This document shows, piece by piece, positions 26,481 to 35,223 of a DNA stretch of 64,000 bases (position 1 is its first letter; each line of letters opens with the position of its first letter). The stretch covers positions 1 through 64,000 of the forward strand of contig CAZXYS010000011.1 in assembly GCA_964645005.1 (NCBI GenBank). The letters run 5' to 3'. Source of the DNA: CAZXYS01 sp964645005. Lineage in GTDB: Bacteria > Bacteroidota > Ignavibacteria > Kapaibacteriales > UBA2268. The position numbers and the translations under genes are program-made. A model generated the notes under the pieces. It ran no database searches. It saw only the letters and a list, made by a program, of their open reading frames with translations, and was not told where the DNA came from.

Positions 26481-27070
26481 TATCAATCAATTAATTGTTT
26501 TACATTAAATTTAGATTCGTCCAATTCCCAATCCAATTTGGATAATTGCAAAGTTTGCAAAACTATATACGGAGAAATGAAAAAATTGTTTGCAATCTGT
26601 TTAATTTTTCGAAATAAATTTTACTTAGAAAAATTGAGTTTTCATATAATGATAATCCCACATTTTGCATTAGAATAAATCGCTTAATTCTAAGAACTTA
26701 ACCACCCCTTCTTTTCCATCCTTGTTAAGGAGAGGAGTGGAGCCAAAGACTTTACGGGGCGGTTCTTCTAAGTTATGGAATTGTATCATGTTAGTAAAAT
26801 AAATGAGTTCTATTGAAATATTTGGGATAAATACCATCCTTACCCTGCCCTCTCCAAAAGTATGAAAGAGGCTGACTCAAAATTTGTTTTTGAGAGTGCC
26901 ATAGTGAGCGGAATCGAACTATGACCACAATTCCTTACTTTCTGGTCACCCTCTTATTATTATGTTAAAAAATTGAATTGGTTTTTAAATTTATAACTAT
27001 TTATGGTATATTGCCATTTTTTGATAACCAAATAAGCTAATGTTTTTCGAATAATTTACAAGGAAGTGAT
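26481..27070. other. 590-base non-coding stretch with repeat and tRNA-like scrap
   Basis: No credible gene. It contains a copy of the dispersed 130-bp repeat (26688-26825). Further on, read on the minus strand at about 26890-26935, is a TTCGATTCC stretch resembling the T-arm end of a tRNA, without pairing stem arms. The last ~110 bases before the pepT gene are AT-rich and should hold its promoter. Confidence 0.5.
26688..26825 (+). repeat. Dispersed hairpin repeat, copy 1
   Basis: Begins near CTTAACCACCCCTTCTTTTC, includes an interrupted hairpin centre (ATCCTTGTTAAGGAG), GACTTTACGGGGCGGTTCTT, and ends in TAAAATAAATGAGTTCTATT followed by GAAATATTTGGG. It matches the copy at 50241-50380 closely over its whole length and the inverted partial copy near 31927-31997. 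Ends carry imperfect inverted repeats built on AACCACCCC, like a miniature inverted-repeat element. Confidence 0.75.
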
Positions 27071-28324
27071 ATGAAAGAACGCGTCCTGGAAAGATTTTTA
27101 CTATACGCTAAAATTGATACACAGTCAAAAGAGGATTCGGACACATTTCCGAGCACGGAAAAACAATTCGAATTAGGTAATTTGCTCGTGAAAGAATTAA
27201 AGGACTTAGGGCTTGATGATGCTGAAATTGATGATAATTGCTATGTGATGGCAACTTATAAAAGTAATATTCCTCAGGAGCATCCGGCATACGGGAAGGT
27301 GCCGACTGTAGCTTTCGCGGCACACGTTGATACATCACCCGAAGTAAGCGGAAAAGATGTGAAACCCAATATTATTGAAAATTACCAGGGGGGCGATATT
27401 ACATTGTCCGGTGATCAGGATGTTGTTATAAGAGAATCAGAGAACCCGGGGCTTAAAAAATGCATAGGGCACACAATTGTCACAACTGATGGAACTACTT
27501 TGCTGGGGTCGGATGACAAATCCGGTGTTACCGCGATAATGACTTTGATTGAAGAACTTAACAATGATCCTGAAATACTTCATGGAGATATCAGGATTTG
27601 CTTTACGCCTGATGAAGAAGTCGGGCAGGGTACGAAGCATCTGGATCTGAAGAAGCTCGGGTCGGATTTTGCTTATACAATTGACGGGGAACTGCCCGGT
27701 GAACTGAATAAGGAAACTTTTAGCGCAAATAGCGCTATCATTACTATTTATGGACGCGATATCCATCCGGGTAATGCGAAGAATATTATGGTGAACTCGA
27801 TTAGGACGATGGCGGATATTATCGCCAGGCTGCCTAAAAACATGGCGCCGGAGACGACGGAAGGTTATGAGCCTTATATTCATCCTTATGTGCTGGATGG
27901 AAGCGTCTCGAAAACTACTTTGAAAATGCTTTTCAGGGATTTCGAGACGGAAGGGCTCGATAAACAAAAAGAGATTGTCCAGAATATTATCGATGAGGTG
28001 CAGAAGGATCATCCGAAAGCGAGGATTGAACTGAAGATCATCGAAATGTACCGCAATATGCGGGAGAAGCTGGAAGAGAAGCCGATCGTGCTTGATGCGC
28101 TCTGGGATGCTGCACAGAAAGCCGGCGTGGATCCGTACTGGAAGCCGATAAGAGGCGGCACGGACGGTTCGCGTTTATCGGAAATGGGCTTGCCAACGCC
28201 GAATATCTATACAGGGGGGCAGAATTTCCACAGCCGCACGGAATGGCTGTCGATAGATTCCCTTCTGAAAACAATTGAAACAATGGTGAACCTGGTGCAG
28301 ATATGGGTTGAGAAGAGTAAGTGA
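27071..28324 (+). CDS. pepT: Peptidase T (tripeptide aminopeptidase)
   Basis: 417 residues, the family's usual length. M20-type two-zinc peptidase: AAHVDTSPE (His85, Asp87), LLGSDDKSG (Asp148), TPDEEVGQG (Glu182/183), TIDGELPGELN, RGGTDGSRLS and the C-terminal TGGQNFHSRTEW histidine. It removes the N-terminal residue from tripeptides in the cytosol. Ribosome site AAGGAAG before the ATG. The OPT peptide transporter follows after 46 bases, so import and final hydrolysis of peptides are probably co-expressed. Confidence 0.95.
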   Translation: MKERVLERFLLYAKIDTQSKEDSDTFPSTEKQFELGNLLVKELKDLGLDDAEIDDNCYVMATYKSNIPQEHPAYGKVPTVAFAAHVDTSPEVSGKDVKPNIIENYQGGDITLSGDQDVVIRESENPGLKKCIGHTIVTTDGTTLLGSDDKSGVTAIMTLIEELNNDPEILHGDIRICFTPDEEVGQGTKHLDLKKLGSDFAYTIDGELPGELNKETFSANSAIITIYGRDIHPGNAKNIMVNSIRTMADIIARLPKNMAPETTEGYEPYIHPYVLDGSVSKTTLKMLFRDFETEGLDKQKEIVQNIIDEVQKDHPKARIELKIIEMYRNMREKLEEKPIVLDALWDAAQKAGVDPYWKPIRGGTDGSRLSEMGLPTPNIYTGGQNFHSRTEWLSIDSLLKTIETMVNLVQIWVEKSK

Positions 28325-28370
28325 TTGGACAAATGATTAATAGGGTCATGAAATAAACAATGGAGTTTTG

Positions 28371-30374
28371 ATGGAAGAACAGAAAACTCAAACCGGGCTG
28401 CCGGAGAATGCTTACCGTGAGCTGGAACCGGGCGAAACTTATCAACCGGTGATGTCGCCGAAGATGAAATTTCCGGAGGTGACGCCTTGGTCGGTAGGCT
28501 GGGGGCTCGTGATGGCAGTGATCTTTTCGGCGGCAGCGGCTTTTTCGGGGCTGAAGATAGGTCAGGTAATGGAAGCTGCTATCCCGATATCTATCATTGC
28601 GGTGGGAGTTTCCACGGCTTTCAAGAAAAAAAATGCATTGGGTCAGAATGTTATTATCCAGTCGATAGGAGCGAGTTCAGGCGTTATTGTGGCGGGAGCT
28701 ATTTTCACGATGCCTGCGCTGTACATTCTGGGGCTGGATGTAAATTTTCTGCAGATATTTTTCTCGGCGCTGTTCGGTGGATTTCTGGGGATACTTTTCC
28801 TGATACCGTTCAGGAAGTATTTTGTTAAGGAGATGCACGGGAAGTTCCCGTTCCCCGAGGCGACGGCTACGACGGAGATTCTGATTACCGGCGAGACCGG
28901 CGGCACGCAGGCGGGAGTGCTTGCGATAAGCGGTTTAATCGGCGGTTTGTATGATTTTGCGTTCTCTTTCTTCGGATTGTGGAGAGAGACTTTTACTTCG
29001 AAGATAATTCCTGCCGGCGAAAAGCTGGCGTCGGATATAAAGATGGTGTTTCACTTTAATGTGAGCGCGCTAATCGTTGGCTTTGGCTATCTTGTAGGGC
29101 TGAAGTTCTCGACGATCATAGTTATGGGGTCGTTTTTATCGTGGTTCGTGCTTGTGCCGATGATAAATGCGATAGGTAACATCAATATCGGGCTCGGCGG
29201 TGAAACTAATATGTTCGCGGATATGAGCGCGGAGCATATTTTTAATGATTATGTGAGGCATATCGGCATCGGCGCAATTGCGATGGCGGGTATCATAGGT
29301 ATCCTTAAGTCGTCGCGGATAATCGGAAATGCATTCAAGCTGGCGTTTAGCGGTATTTTCGGCAAAACGGAGATTGAAGGCAGAGAACATGTAAGGACTG
29401 ATAAAGATATGAAGATGAGCTTCATTATTACATTCCTCGCGCTGACGGCGGTGGCGACGTTTATATTCTTTATTACGGGAGTTAATGTGACGCTGATGCA
29501 GGCGGTAGTGGCGTTCCTGACGGTGATAATTATCTCGTTCCTGTTTACTTCGGTGGCGGCGAATGCTATAGCGATTGTCGGTACTAATCCGGTGTCGGGT
29601 ATGACGTTGATGACGCTGATATTGTCGTCATTTGTTCTGTCTGCGGCTGGGCTGCACGGCGAGCAGGGTATGATAAGCGCTATAGTTATTGGCGGCGTTG
29701 TATGCGCTGCGTTGTCGATGGCGGGCGGTTTCATTACCGACCTGAAGATAGGCTATTGGCTTGGCTCGACGCCGTTGAAGCAGCAGTCGTGGAAGTTCCT
29801 TGGGACGCTGGTGTCGGCTGCGACAGTGGGTATCGTCATTTTTATTTTGAATCAGACCTACGGCTTTGTTTATACGCCGGAGACACCGGATCCGATGGTA
29901 GCGCCGCAGGCGAATGCTGTGGCGGCGGTTATTAAGCCGCTGATGTCGCCGGGAGCGGAGATACACTGGATGTTGTATCTTGGCGGCGCGGTGATTGCAT
30001 TGATAATGAATTTCATAGGTATATCGCCGCTGGCGTTTGCTCTGGGCATGTACCTGCCGCTGGAACTTAATACGCCGCTGGTGCTGGGCGGTATTATCTC
30101 TCACTTTGTGAAGAAGAGTTCAAGCGATGAAAAAGTTTCGAAAGCACGTAATGACAGGGGAACTCTGATAGCGTCAGGCTTCATAGCCGGGGCTGCGATC
30201 TTCGGCGTGCTGGGCGCCATTATTAAGTACATAATGATGGTGTCGGGCATAGAAGATCTGCGGAATAAGGAATGGCTGGCGTCAACAGGTTCGGAGTGGC
30301 TGGCTATCGGTATGTTTGCTCTGCTGATGGTTTACTTTATTTGGCATATATTTCAGACGAAGGTGAACCGCTGA
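28371..30374 (+). CDS. OPT-family oligopeptide transporter
   Basis: 667 residues from the ATG at 28371 (a TTG lies directly before it). About fourteen to sixteen membrane helices. The start VTPWSVGWGLVMAVIFSAAA followed by FSGLKIGQVMEAAIPISI is diagnostic of the prokaryotic OPT family, as are KFPFPEATATTEILITGE, NPVSGMTLMTLILSSF and SPLAFALGMYLPLELNTPLV. It should import di- to oligopeptides with protons. Its codons are visibly GC-richer than most of the window, though the product is an ordinary bacterial member. Paired with pepT just upstream. Confidence 0.93.
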   Translation: MEEQKTQTGLPENAYRELEPGETYQPVMSPKMKFPEVTPWSVGWGLVMAVIFSAAAAFSGLKIGQVMEAAIPISIIAVGVSTAFKKKNALGQNVIIQSIGASSGVIVAGAIFTMPALYILGLDVNFLQIFFSALFGGFLGILFLIPFRKYFVKEMHGKFPFPEATATTEILITGETGGTQAGVLAISGLIGGLYDFAFSFFGLWRETFTSKIIPAGEKLASDIKMVFHFNVSALIVGFGYLVGLKFSTIIVMGSFLSWFVLVPMINAIGNINIGLGGETNMFADMSAEHIFNDYVRHIGIGAIAMAGIIGILKSSRIIGNAFKLAFSGIFGKTEIEGREHVRTDKDMKMSFIITFLALTAVATFIFFITGVNVTLMQAVVAFLTVIIISFLFTSVAANAIAIVGTNPVSGMTLMTLILSSFVLSAAGLHGEQGMISAIVIGGVVCAALSMAGGFITDLKIGYWLGSTPLKQQSWKFLGTLVSAATVGIVIFILNQTYGFVYTPETPDPMVAPQANAVAAVIKPLMSPGAEIHWMLYLGGAVIALIMNFIGISPLAFALGMYLPLELNTPLVLGGIISHFVKKSSSDEKVSKARNDRGTLIASGFIAGAAIFGVLGAIIKYIMMVSGIEDLRNKEWLASTGSEWLAIGMFALLMVYFIWHIFQTKVNR

Positions 30375-30650
30375 TTACACTGATTTTAAATAAATAGTGT
30401 GATGTCTGAACCTTTGATTCGCATTGATTTTAATGATTTCGCTGTTTTTTTGGATTATAATAATCGGCGGAATCATTTTTATTTTAGATAGGTTGTCTGA
30501 ACCGTTAATTCACACTGATCTATATGTTTTTTAATCAAGGTAATCAGTTTGATCCGGGTGAATCTGCGGTTCAGACAATGCAATTTATTATATACAACCA
30601 CGCCGGAACCTCGTCCCGGCGCAGTAGAGTAATTTATATGTCAGGTGTGA
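30375..30650. repeat. TGTCTGAACC inverted-repeat cluster
   Basis: The whole 276-base gap is repeat-like. TGTCTGAACCTTTGATTCGC occurs near 30404, TTGTCTGAACCGTTAATTCAC at 30493-30513, and its near-complement GTGAATCTGCGGTTCAGACAA at 30558-30578, giving an imperfect hairpin of about 85 bases. ACTGATT/ATCAGT motifs fill the space. A CGCCGG/CCGGCG hairpin (30601-30621) lies just beyond the end of the DUF1015 gene. No coding signal. Confidence 0.65.
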
Positions 30651-31892
30651 TTAATCCAGGAAGTGGACGAATAAGCCATCGCGGAGCTTAGGCTCGAACC
30701 ATGTGGATTTGGGCGGCATGATCTTGCCTGCGTCGGCGATGTCCATGAGTTCGTTTACGGATGTGGGGTACATTGAGAATGCGAGCTTCATCTCGCCGGA
30801 ATTGACGCGCTTCTCGAGTTCGCCAAGTCCGCGGATACCGCCGACGAAATCGACACGATCGCTTGTGCGGGGATCGTCTATGCCGAGGATAGGCGTCAAT
30901 ACGGTATTCTGCAGGATGGCGACGTCGAGGCTGTCAACAGGATCGGGATTGTTTATGAACTGCTCGCTGGCTGTTAGCTGATACCACTTGCCGTCGAGAT
31001 ACATGCCCATGCCGCCCTTCTTTGCGGGTTTGAACTGTCCGCCTGCTTCGATGACCGTGAAATTCTCCCTTAGTTTGTTGATAAATTCGTCACCGCTGAG
31101 CCCGTTCAAGTCCTTGACTACGCGGTTGTAGTCATATATGTTCAAATGACTTGCGGGGAATAATACTGATAAGAAATAGTTGTATTCCTCGTCGCCGCGG
31201 TGGTTGGGATTGGCTTTCTGGCGTTCACGTCCGACGATGCCCGCCGCAGCGCTGCGATGATGTCCGTCAGCTACGTAAAATTCAGGCACTTCAGCAAGAA
31301 TTGAAGTTATTTTGTCTATCATTTCCTTATCTTTTATCACCCAGCTTGTGTGCCGAATGCCGTCGTCAGCGGTGTGGTCGTTTTCCGGTGTAGTATTTTT
31401 GATTTTATCGATTATATTATTTATCTCATCGACGTCGCGGAATGTCAGGAATATTGGTCCAGTGTGGGCGTTTGTTACGCGGACGTGATTGCTTCGGTCT
31501 TCTTCTTTTGCCTGGCGGGTTTTTTCGTGCTTTTTTATTACGTCGTTCCAGTAGTCGTCGACTGAAGCGCAGCCTACGAGTCCGTATTGCGTCCTGTCAT
31601 CCATTGTCTGAGCGTACAGATAAAGATATGATTCGGGATCTTCGATGAGGTGCTCGTTGTCAATTAGCCATTGCAGGTTCTGCTTACCTTTTTCGTAAAC
31701 CTGCGGATCGTAAAGGTTGATACTCGGGTCGAGATCAACTTCGGGTTTACCAACATGCAAAAATGACAGCGGATTGCCCTTTACGTATTCGCGGGCTTCT
31801 TCAGAATTTATAACGTCATACGGAGGAGCGGCGATTTTGCCGGCTTTTTCGGGTTTAGGTCTGTATGCTTTAAATGGTTTGAATACTGCCAT
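30651..31892 (-). CDS. DUF1015 family protein
   Basis: 413 residues, cytosolic. Conserved DUF1015 features: an N-terminal APPYDVIN, the central YVADGHHRSAAA motif (about residue 215) and the IRGLGELEKRV region near the end. The family is widespread in anaerobes and its biochemical role is unproven. It is often found beside serine-biosynthesis genes, and here a D-3-phosphoglycerate dehydrogenase gene lies just upstream on the same strand, separated by a 256-base repeat-containing gap. A link to serine or phosphoserine metabolism is inference from that context. Confidence 0.85.
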   Translation of the reverse strand: MAVFKPFKAYRPKPEKAGKIAAPPYDVINSEEAREYVKGNPLSFLHVGKPEVDLDPSINLYDPQVYEKGKQNLQWLIDNEHLIEDPESYLYLYAQTMDDRTQYGLVGCASVDDYWNDVIKKHEKTRQAKEEDRSNHVRVTNAHTGPIFLTFRDVDEINNIIDKIKNTTPENDHTADDGIRHTSWVIKDKEMIDKITSILAEVPEFYVADGHHRSAAAGIVGRERQKANPNHRGDEEYNYFLSVLFPASHLNIYDYNRVVKDLNGLSGDEFINKLRENFTVIEAGGQFKPAKKGGMGMYLDGKWYQLTASEQFINNPDPVDSLDVAILQNTVLTPILGIDDPRTSDRVDFVGGIRGLGELEKRVNSGEMKLAFSMYPTSVNELMDIADAGKIMPPKSTWFEPKLRDGLFVHFLD

Positions 31893-31926
31893 AGTTTATC
31901 CTTGATTATTTTCAATGTTTTTTGTT

Positions 31927-31997
31927 TATAAGAAACAACCCGTGAAGTCTTTGACTTCACTCCCCTCCTTAGTAAGGAGGGGAATTAAGAATGAATT
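31927..31997 (-). repeat. Dispersed hairpin repeat, inverted partial copy 3
   Basis: AACCCGTGAAGTCTTTGACT followed by a perfect CCCCTCCTTAGTAAGGAGGGG-type hairpin matches the complement of the inner part of the copies at 26688 and 50241, but its outer part is missing or diverged. It lies between the DUF1015 and serA genes. After it (about 32060-32120) are more repeat-like bases, with ATTCACAGGAATGACATT, recalling the TGTCAT family. Confidence 0.65.
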
Positions 31998-32148
31998 CTT
32001 CTGAGGCTATTATATAATTTCAAGATAACCGTGAATTTATTATAAAAGCGATAAGAATCCTGTATTTATTGAGTCCTGCCCTGCCAAAGCAGGATATAAA
32101 GACATTCACAGGAATGACATTTACCTATTTTAAGTATCCATATCAACC

Positions 32149-33048
32149 TTACAGCGCTTTAACTACTTTCTCCGCGATTTCAATGCTGACGCGGGTCTGA
32201 GCTTCTAGCGTTGATGCTCCTATATGTGGAGTTACGGATACTCTCGGATGCTCCAGAAGCGGTTTCAGGTCGTCGCCAGCGGGTTCGGTTTCCCAGACGT
32301 CGATTCCTGCTGCAGCGACTTTGCCGTTGTTAATAGCGTCGAGTAATGCTTTTTCCTTGATGACACCGCCGCGGGCACAGTTAATAACTACAACGCCGTC
32401 TTTCATTTTAGCGAATTCCTCTTCTGCTAAGGCGGGTCCTTCTTCCTTGATGAAAGGCATGTGCATTGAGATGAAGTCCGCTTCCGCAAGAACATCATCC
32501 TTGCTTTTGATCTCGACATCTAAATCGGTTTCAGTGACGAATGGATCGTAGGCAATGACTTTCATGCCGAGCCCGAGACAGCGTTTTGCCATTTCCCTGC
32601 CTATGGTGCCAATGCCAAATATGCCGAGAGTTTTGCCGGTTACTTCCATGCCTGCTTTGTAATCTTTCTTGGGCCATTTGCCAGCCGTCATATCGGATTT
32701 GCTCAGGTTTAAAAAGCGGATGACGCCTAACATGTGTGCTATTGATAACTCAGCTACGGAAATTGCCGATGCGCCCGGTGTGTTCAGTACGGGAATGCCT
32801 TTTTCGGCGGCGTAAGCTGTGTCGATGTTGTCGAGACCCACGCCGGCGCGGGCAATGACTTTCAAATTAGCAGCGTCGATCAGCTCTTTGGGTACTTTTG
32901 TAGCCGAGCGGACGATGATTACTTCGTAGTTTTTCAGATTGGTCATCAGATCTTCCGGAGACAGTTTGTTTGTATCAACTTCGTGTCCGGCGTTTTTGAG
33001 GATTTCTTCGCCTTTGGGATGAATTCCGTCGTTTGCTAAGATTTTCAT
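32149..33048 (-). CDS. serA: D-3-phosphoglycerate dehydrogenase, short form
   Basis: 299 residues. NAD-dependent 2-hydroxyacid dehydrogenase with the substrate lobes at both ends, the nucleotide fold GIFGIGTIGREMAKR (about 143-157) and the catalytic set: Arg in INCARGGVIKE, Glu in DVWETEP, His in VTPHIGAST. It oxidises 3-phosphoglycerate in the first step of serine synthesis. The C-terminal ACT domain of E. coli SerA is absent, so feedback by serine through ACT is not expected. Other hydroxyacid dehydrogenases look alike, but the phosphoglycerate type fits best. Confidence 0.88.
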   Translation of the reverse strand: MKILANDGIHPKGEEILKNAGHEVDTNKLSPEDLMTNLKNYEVIIVRSATKVPKELIDAANLKVIARAGVGLDNIDTAYAAEKGIPVLNTPGASAISVAELSIAHMLGVIRFLNLSKSDMTAGKWPKKDYKAGMEVTGKTLGIFGIGTIGREMAKRCLGLGMKVIAYDPFVTETDLDVEIKSKDDVLAEADFISMHMPFIKEEGPALAEEEFAKMKDGVVVINCARGGVIKEKALLDAINNGKVAAAGIDVWETEPAGDDLKPLLEHPRVSVTPHIGASTLEAQTRVSIEIAEKVVKAL

Positions 33049-33292
33049 ATCAGCTCCTAAATTTAATTATCAAATGATTTTATTTTCAAGAATACTATTT
33101 TTCCAAAAGAATTCAAAAATAATAAAAAGAGTAATTATCTTCAATATAAAATGGGTTTTATATAATGCCTTGTTGGTAAATATGTTAGGATATTAATCAA
33201 AAATTGTGCTTTATTACAAGTTAATTGTTGATTGATACAGGTTAAAGGTTAAAATTATTAGTTCTTTATATGAATTTTTCAACTCAATATGT

Positions 33293-33326
33293 AAAAAAGG
33301 CTTCCCGAATTGGAAAGCCCTTTTTA
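33293..33326 (-). terminator. Intrinsic terminator of the lipoprotein gene
   Basis: Stem AAAAAGGGCTTTCC / GGGAAGCCTTTTT (minus-strand reading), small loop, with T-runs on both sides. It follows the end of the lipoprotein gene at 33346 and could stop transcription from either side. The rest of the 33049-33292 gap is AT-rich without coding signal. Confidence 0.8.
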
Positions 33327-33345
33327 TTTAGCTATGTAATTATTC

Positions 33346-33948
33346 TTACTTGTCTGATTTTAGCTCGACGTAATCGTCAAGTTCGTTGGTGGCTTGCAGG
33401 CTTGCGTCGAAAGTGAATTTGAAGCTGAATTTCTTGTAATGCTCGGGGTTGGACGCGGCGCTGGCTAATTTGAGATCATTTGTCCAAATCGAAATTGTAC
33501 TATTGCTATTGCGCTTGAGGTACATTTTCCCTGTTGTGGAAATGCCCAGCGCGCTGCCTTCAGTGACCCAATCAGTCTCGTCGGATTCATTCTTGGCGAC
33601 TAATTCGCTGATTTGGAATTCGCCGGCTTTGATGTCCAACATCGAGGAAATGTAATTGAATGTATGGCTGTCGGCAGATGGCAGGGGATTTCTTACTTTG
33701 ATCGTTATGCTCGCTTTTGTGTTTTCGTCTTTGACAAAAATCCAGATCTGGTTTAATGTGGATTGCATGTAAAGATTGATCCTTGTGAGATCATAAGTGT
33801 TTTCGGGTGTTAGGATTGTGTTGTTCGATGCTTTGGCTGTTTTAGAGCCGCCGCTGCTGTCTGTTGAGTTGCCCTCGGAACACGCCGCCAAACCAAGCAT
33901 AGCGACGAATAATATTAGTGCGAGAAATTTCAAATAATATCCTTTCAT
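33346..33948 (-). CDS. Lipoprotein of unknown function
   Basis: 200 residues. Signal with a clear lipobox (MLGLAAC, Cys23), then a Ser/Gly/Thr-rich linker (about 24-45) and a compact domain with many beta strands (RINLYMQSTLNQIWIFVKDE, ASITIKVRNPLP, STISIWTNDLKLA). No family recognised. Monocistronic with its own terminator. The shape, a tethered beta domain after a flexible linker, suggests an outer-membrane lipoprotein. Confidence 0.7.
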   Translation of the reverse strand: MKGYYLKFLALILFVAMLGLAACSEGNSTDSSGGSKTAKASNNTILTPENTYDLTRINLYMQSTLNQIWIFVKDENTKASITIKVRNPLPSADSHTFNYISSMLDIKAGEFQISELVAKNESDETDWVTEGSALGISTTGKMYLKRNSNSTISIWTNDLKLASAASNPEHYKKFSFKFTFDASLQATNELDDYVELKSDK

Positions 33949-34043
33949 AATTTTTTTTATTAAATGTTAAACAAAAGTTAGTCAATATAATAAATATAAT
34001 TATTTCCACCTAACAAAATTTTAAAGTTTTTTAAACATTATGT

Positions 34044-35222
34044 CTATTTTTTGATAAAGTTTCCAGAGCTTCCCGCATATCCCGTCATCTCAAGGTATCC
34101 TTTCCCGGAAATATCTTTAGCACCTGATTTACCGGTGACTTTTACGGCACCTTCCCAGTATTTGACGGATACATCGAGCTGCTGGTCGGGGTAGCAGGCT
34201 TCGATTGTAAGAGATAAGCCGCGGCGGGGGATTTCCATCCGCCATTTTATTGGGCAGCGGGCGCCAGCGTTGCTTTCCCAATATTCAAGCGGTTTTAGAG
34301 TGACGTCCTCATTTTTGAGGTGTATCTTTTCGCCATCGGCTGTGATTAATGAGCCGCTGCTGTATTTGGCGGGTGTGCCGTCTGTGCGGCGCAGTTGATA
34401 GTACATTAGCTCCCTTCCATCGCTCAGGTGAAGTGAAAACCAGTCCCAGCCTTCCTGATCCTCGCCGAGGGCGCTCGTGCTCCACTCTCTATCCATCCAG
34501 GATAATCCGCTTACTTCGAAATTATCTTCCTTCAGCTTGATTTTCCCTGTCGTTTTCAGATTGGTGAAGGAATAATAATAGGATGCATTGCCCTTTTCGG
34601 GTCCCTTTTGGCTTAAGCCCTGCTCGCCCTGTAAGATGACCGGCTTCTGATTCTCCAGTTTTAAATCGATGGATATGTTTTCAGCGTTTGCTGTGATGTG
34701 AAACGTTGGATCGGCGGGATTTTCATCATAAATTCCCCTAATCTGCCAATCTTTTATCCAAATCTTGATCGGGTTGATTGTTACGCCGGCTAATCTGCCG
34801 TCGGCGCGGCAGAAATCCTCAAAGTAATGCAGTTTCTCGTTCTTTATGTCCGAGATAGCAAAATGCGCCATGTGGAAATGGTTAGTCGCCCAGTTGGACT
34901 CTCGCTCGTGTATATCCGGTGACAGCGCTATCCTGAAAATTGTGAATTGATAGCCGAATTTCCTGCCGGCGCTGTTTTCGAGGTTGCCCGTGAAGTACCA
35001 CCACTCGGTCTTATAGCCGGGATGGGCGCCGTAATCCTCAGGGAAAGTGAAGTGTCTCTTTCCAATTGCCTTTTTATAATTGGCGGAATCTTCGACGGAC
35101 AGGGCTTCAGAGACAGTGATTGAGGCTTCAATATTCCTGTCATCGCCATTTTTGAAGATCAGGAATATTGCTCCGGCTAAGATTATTATTAATATGAATG
35201 CTATGGTCAGTCCTTTCCACAT
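34044..35222 (-). CDS. AttH/CrtC-type lipocalin-like protein
   Basis: 392 residues with an N-terminal membrane anchor (about 5-25). The body is the two-lipocalin fold of the AttH/CrtC family: TFPEDYGAHPGYKTEWWYFT, the YQFTIFRIAL strand, FAISDIKNEK, and LSWMDREWSTSALGEDQEGW. CrtC-type proteins include carotenoid hydratases, but members beside ABC exporters (AttEFGH of Agrobacterium is the named case) act in transport of an unknown lipid-like cargo. Here it starts one base after the permease gene ends, so the exporter role is favoured. No carotenoid genes are seen. Confidence 0.85.
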   Translation of the reverse strand: MWKGLTIAFILIIILAGAIFLIFKNGDDRNIEASITVSEALSVEDSANYKKAIGKRHFTFPEDYGAHPGYKTEWWYFTGNLENSAGRKFGYQFTIFRIALSPDIHERESNWATNHFHMAHFAISDIKNEKLHYFEDFCRADGRLAGVTINPIKIWIKDWQIRGIYDENPADPTFHITANAENISIDLKLENQKPVILQGEQGLSQKGPEKGNASYYYSFTNLKTTGKIKLKEDNFEVSGLSWMDREWSTSALGEDQEGWDWFSLHLSDGRELMYYQLRRTDGTPAKYSSGSLITADGEKIHLKNEDVTLKPLEYWESNAGARCPIKWRMEIPRRGLSLTIEACYPDQQLDVSVKYWEGAVKVTGKSGAKDISGKGYLEMTGYAGSSGNFIKK

Positions 35223-35223
35223 A

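Noticed and set aside
26890..26935. tRNA-like TTCGATTCC end on the minus strand
   Set aside because: The flanking bases do not form a 5-bp T-stem, and no D-arm, anticodon arm or acceptor partner is found; at most a decayed scrap.
29249..30104. Long minus-strand frames inside the peptide transporter
   Set aside because: They are antisense shadows of the OPT gene caused by its GC-rich codons; the OPT frame has clear family motifs throughout.
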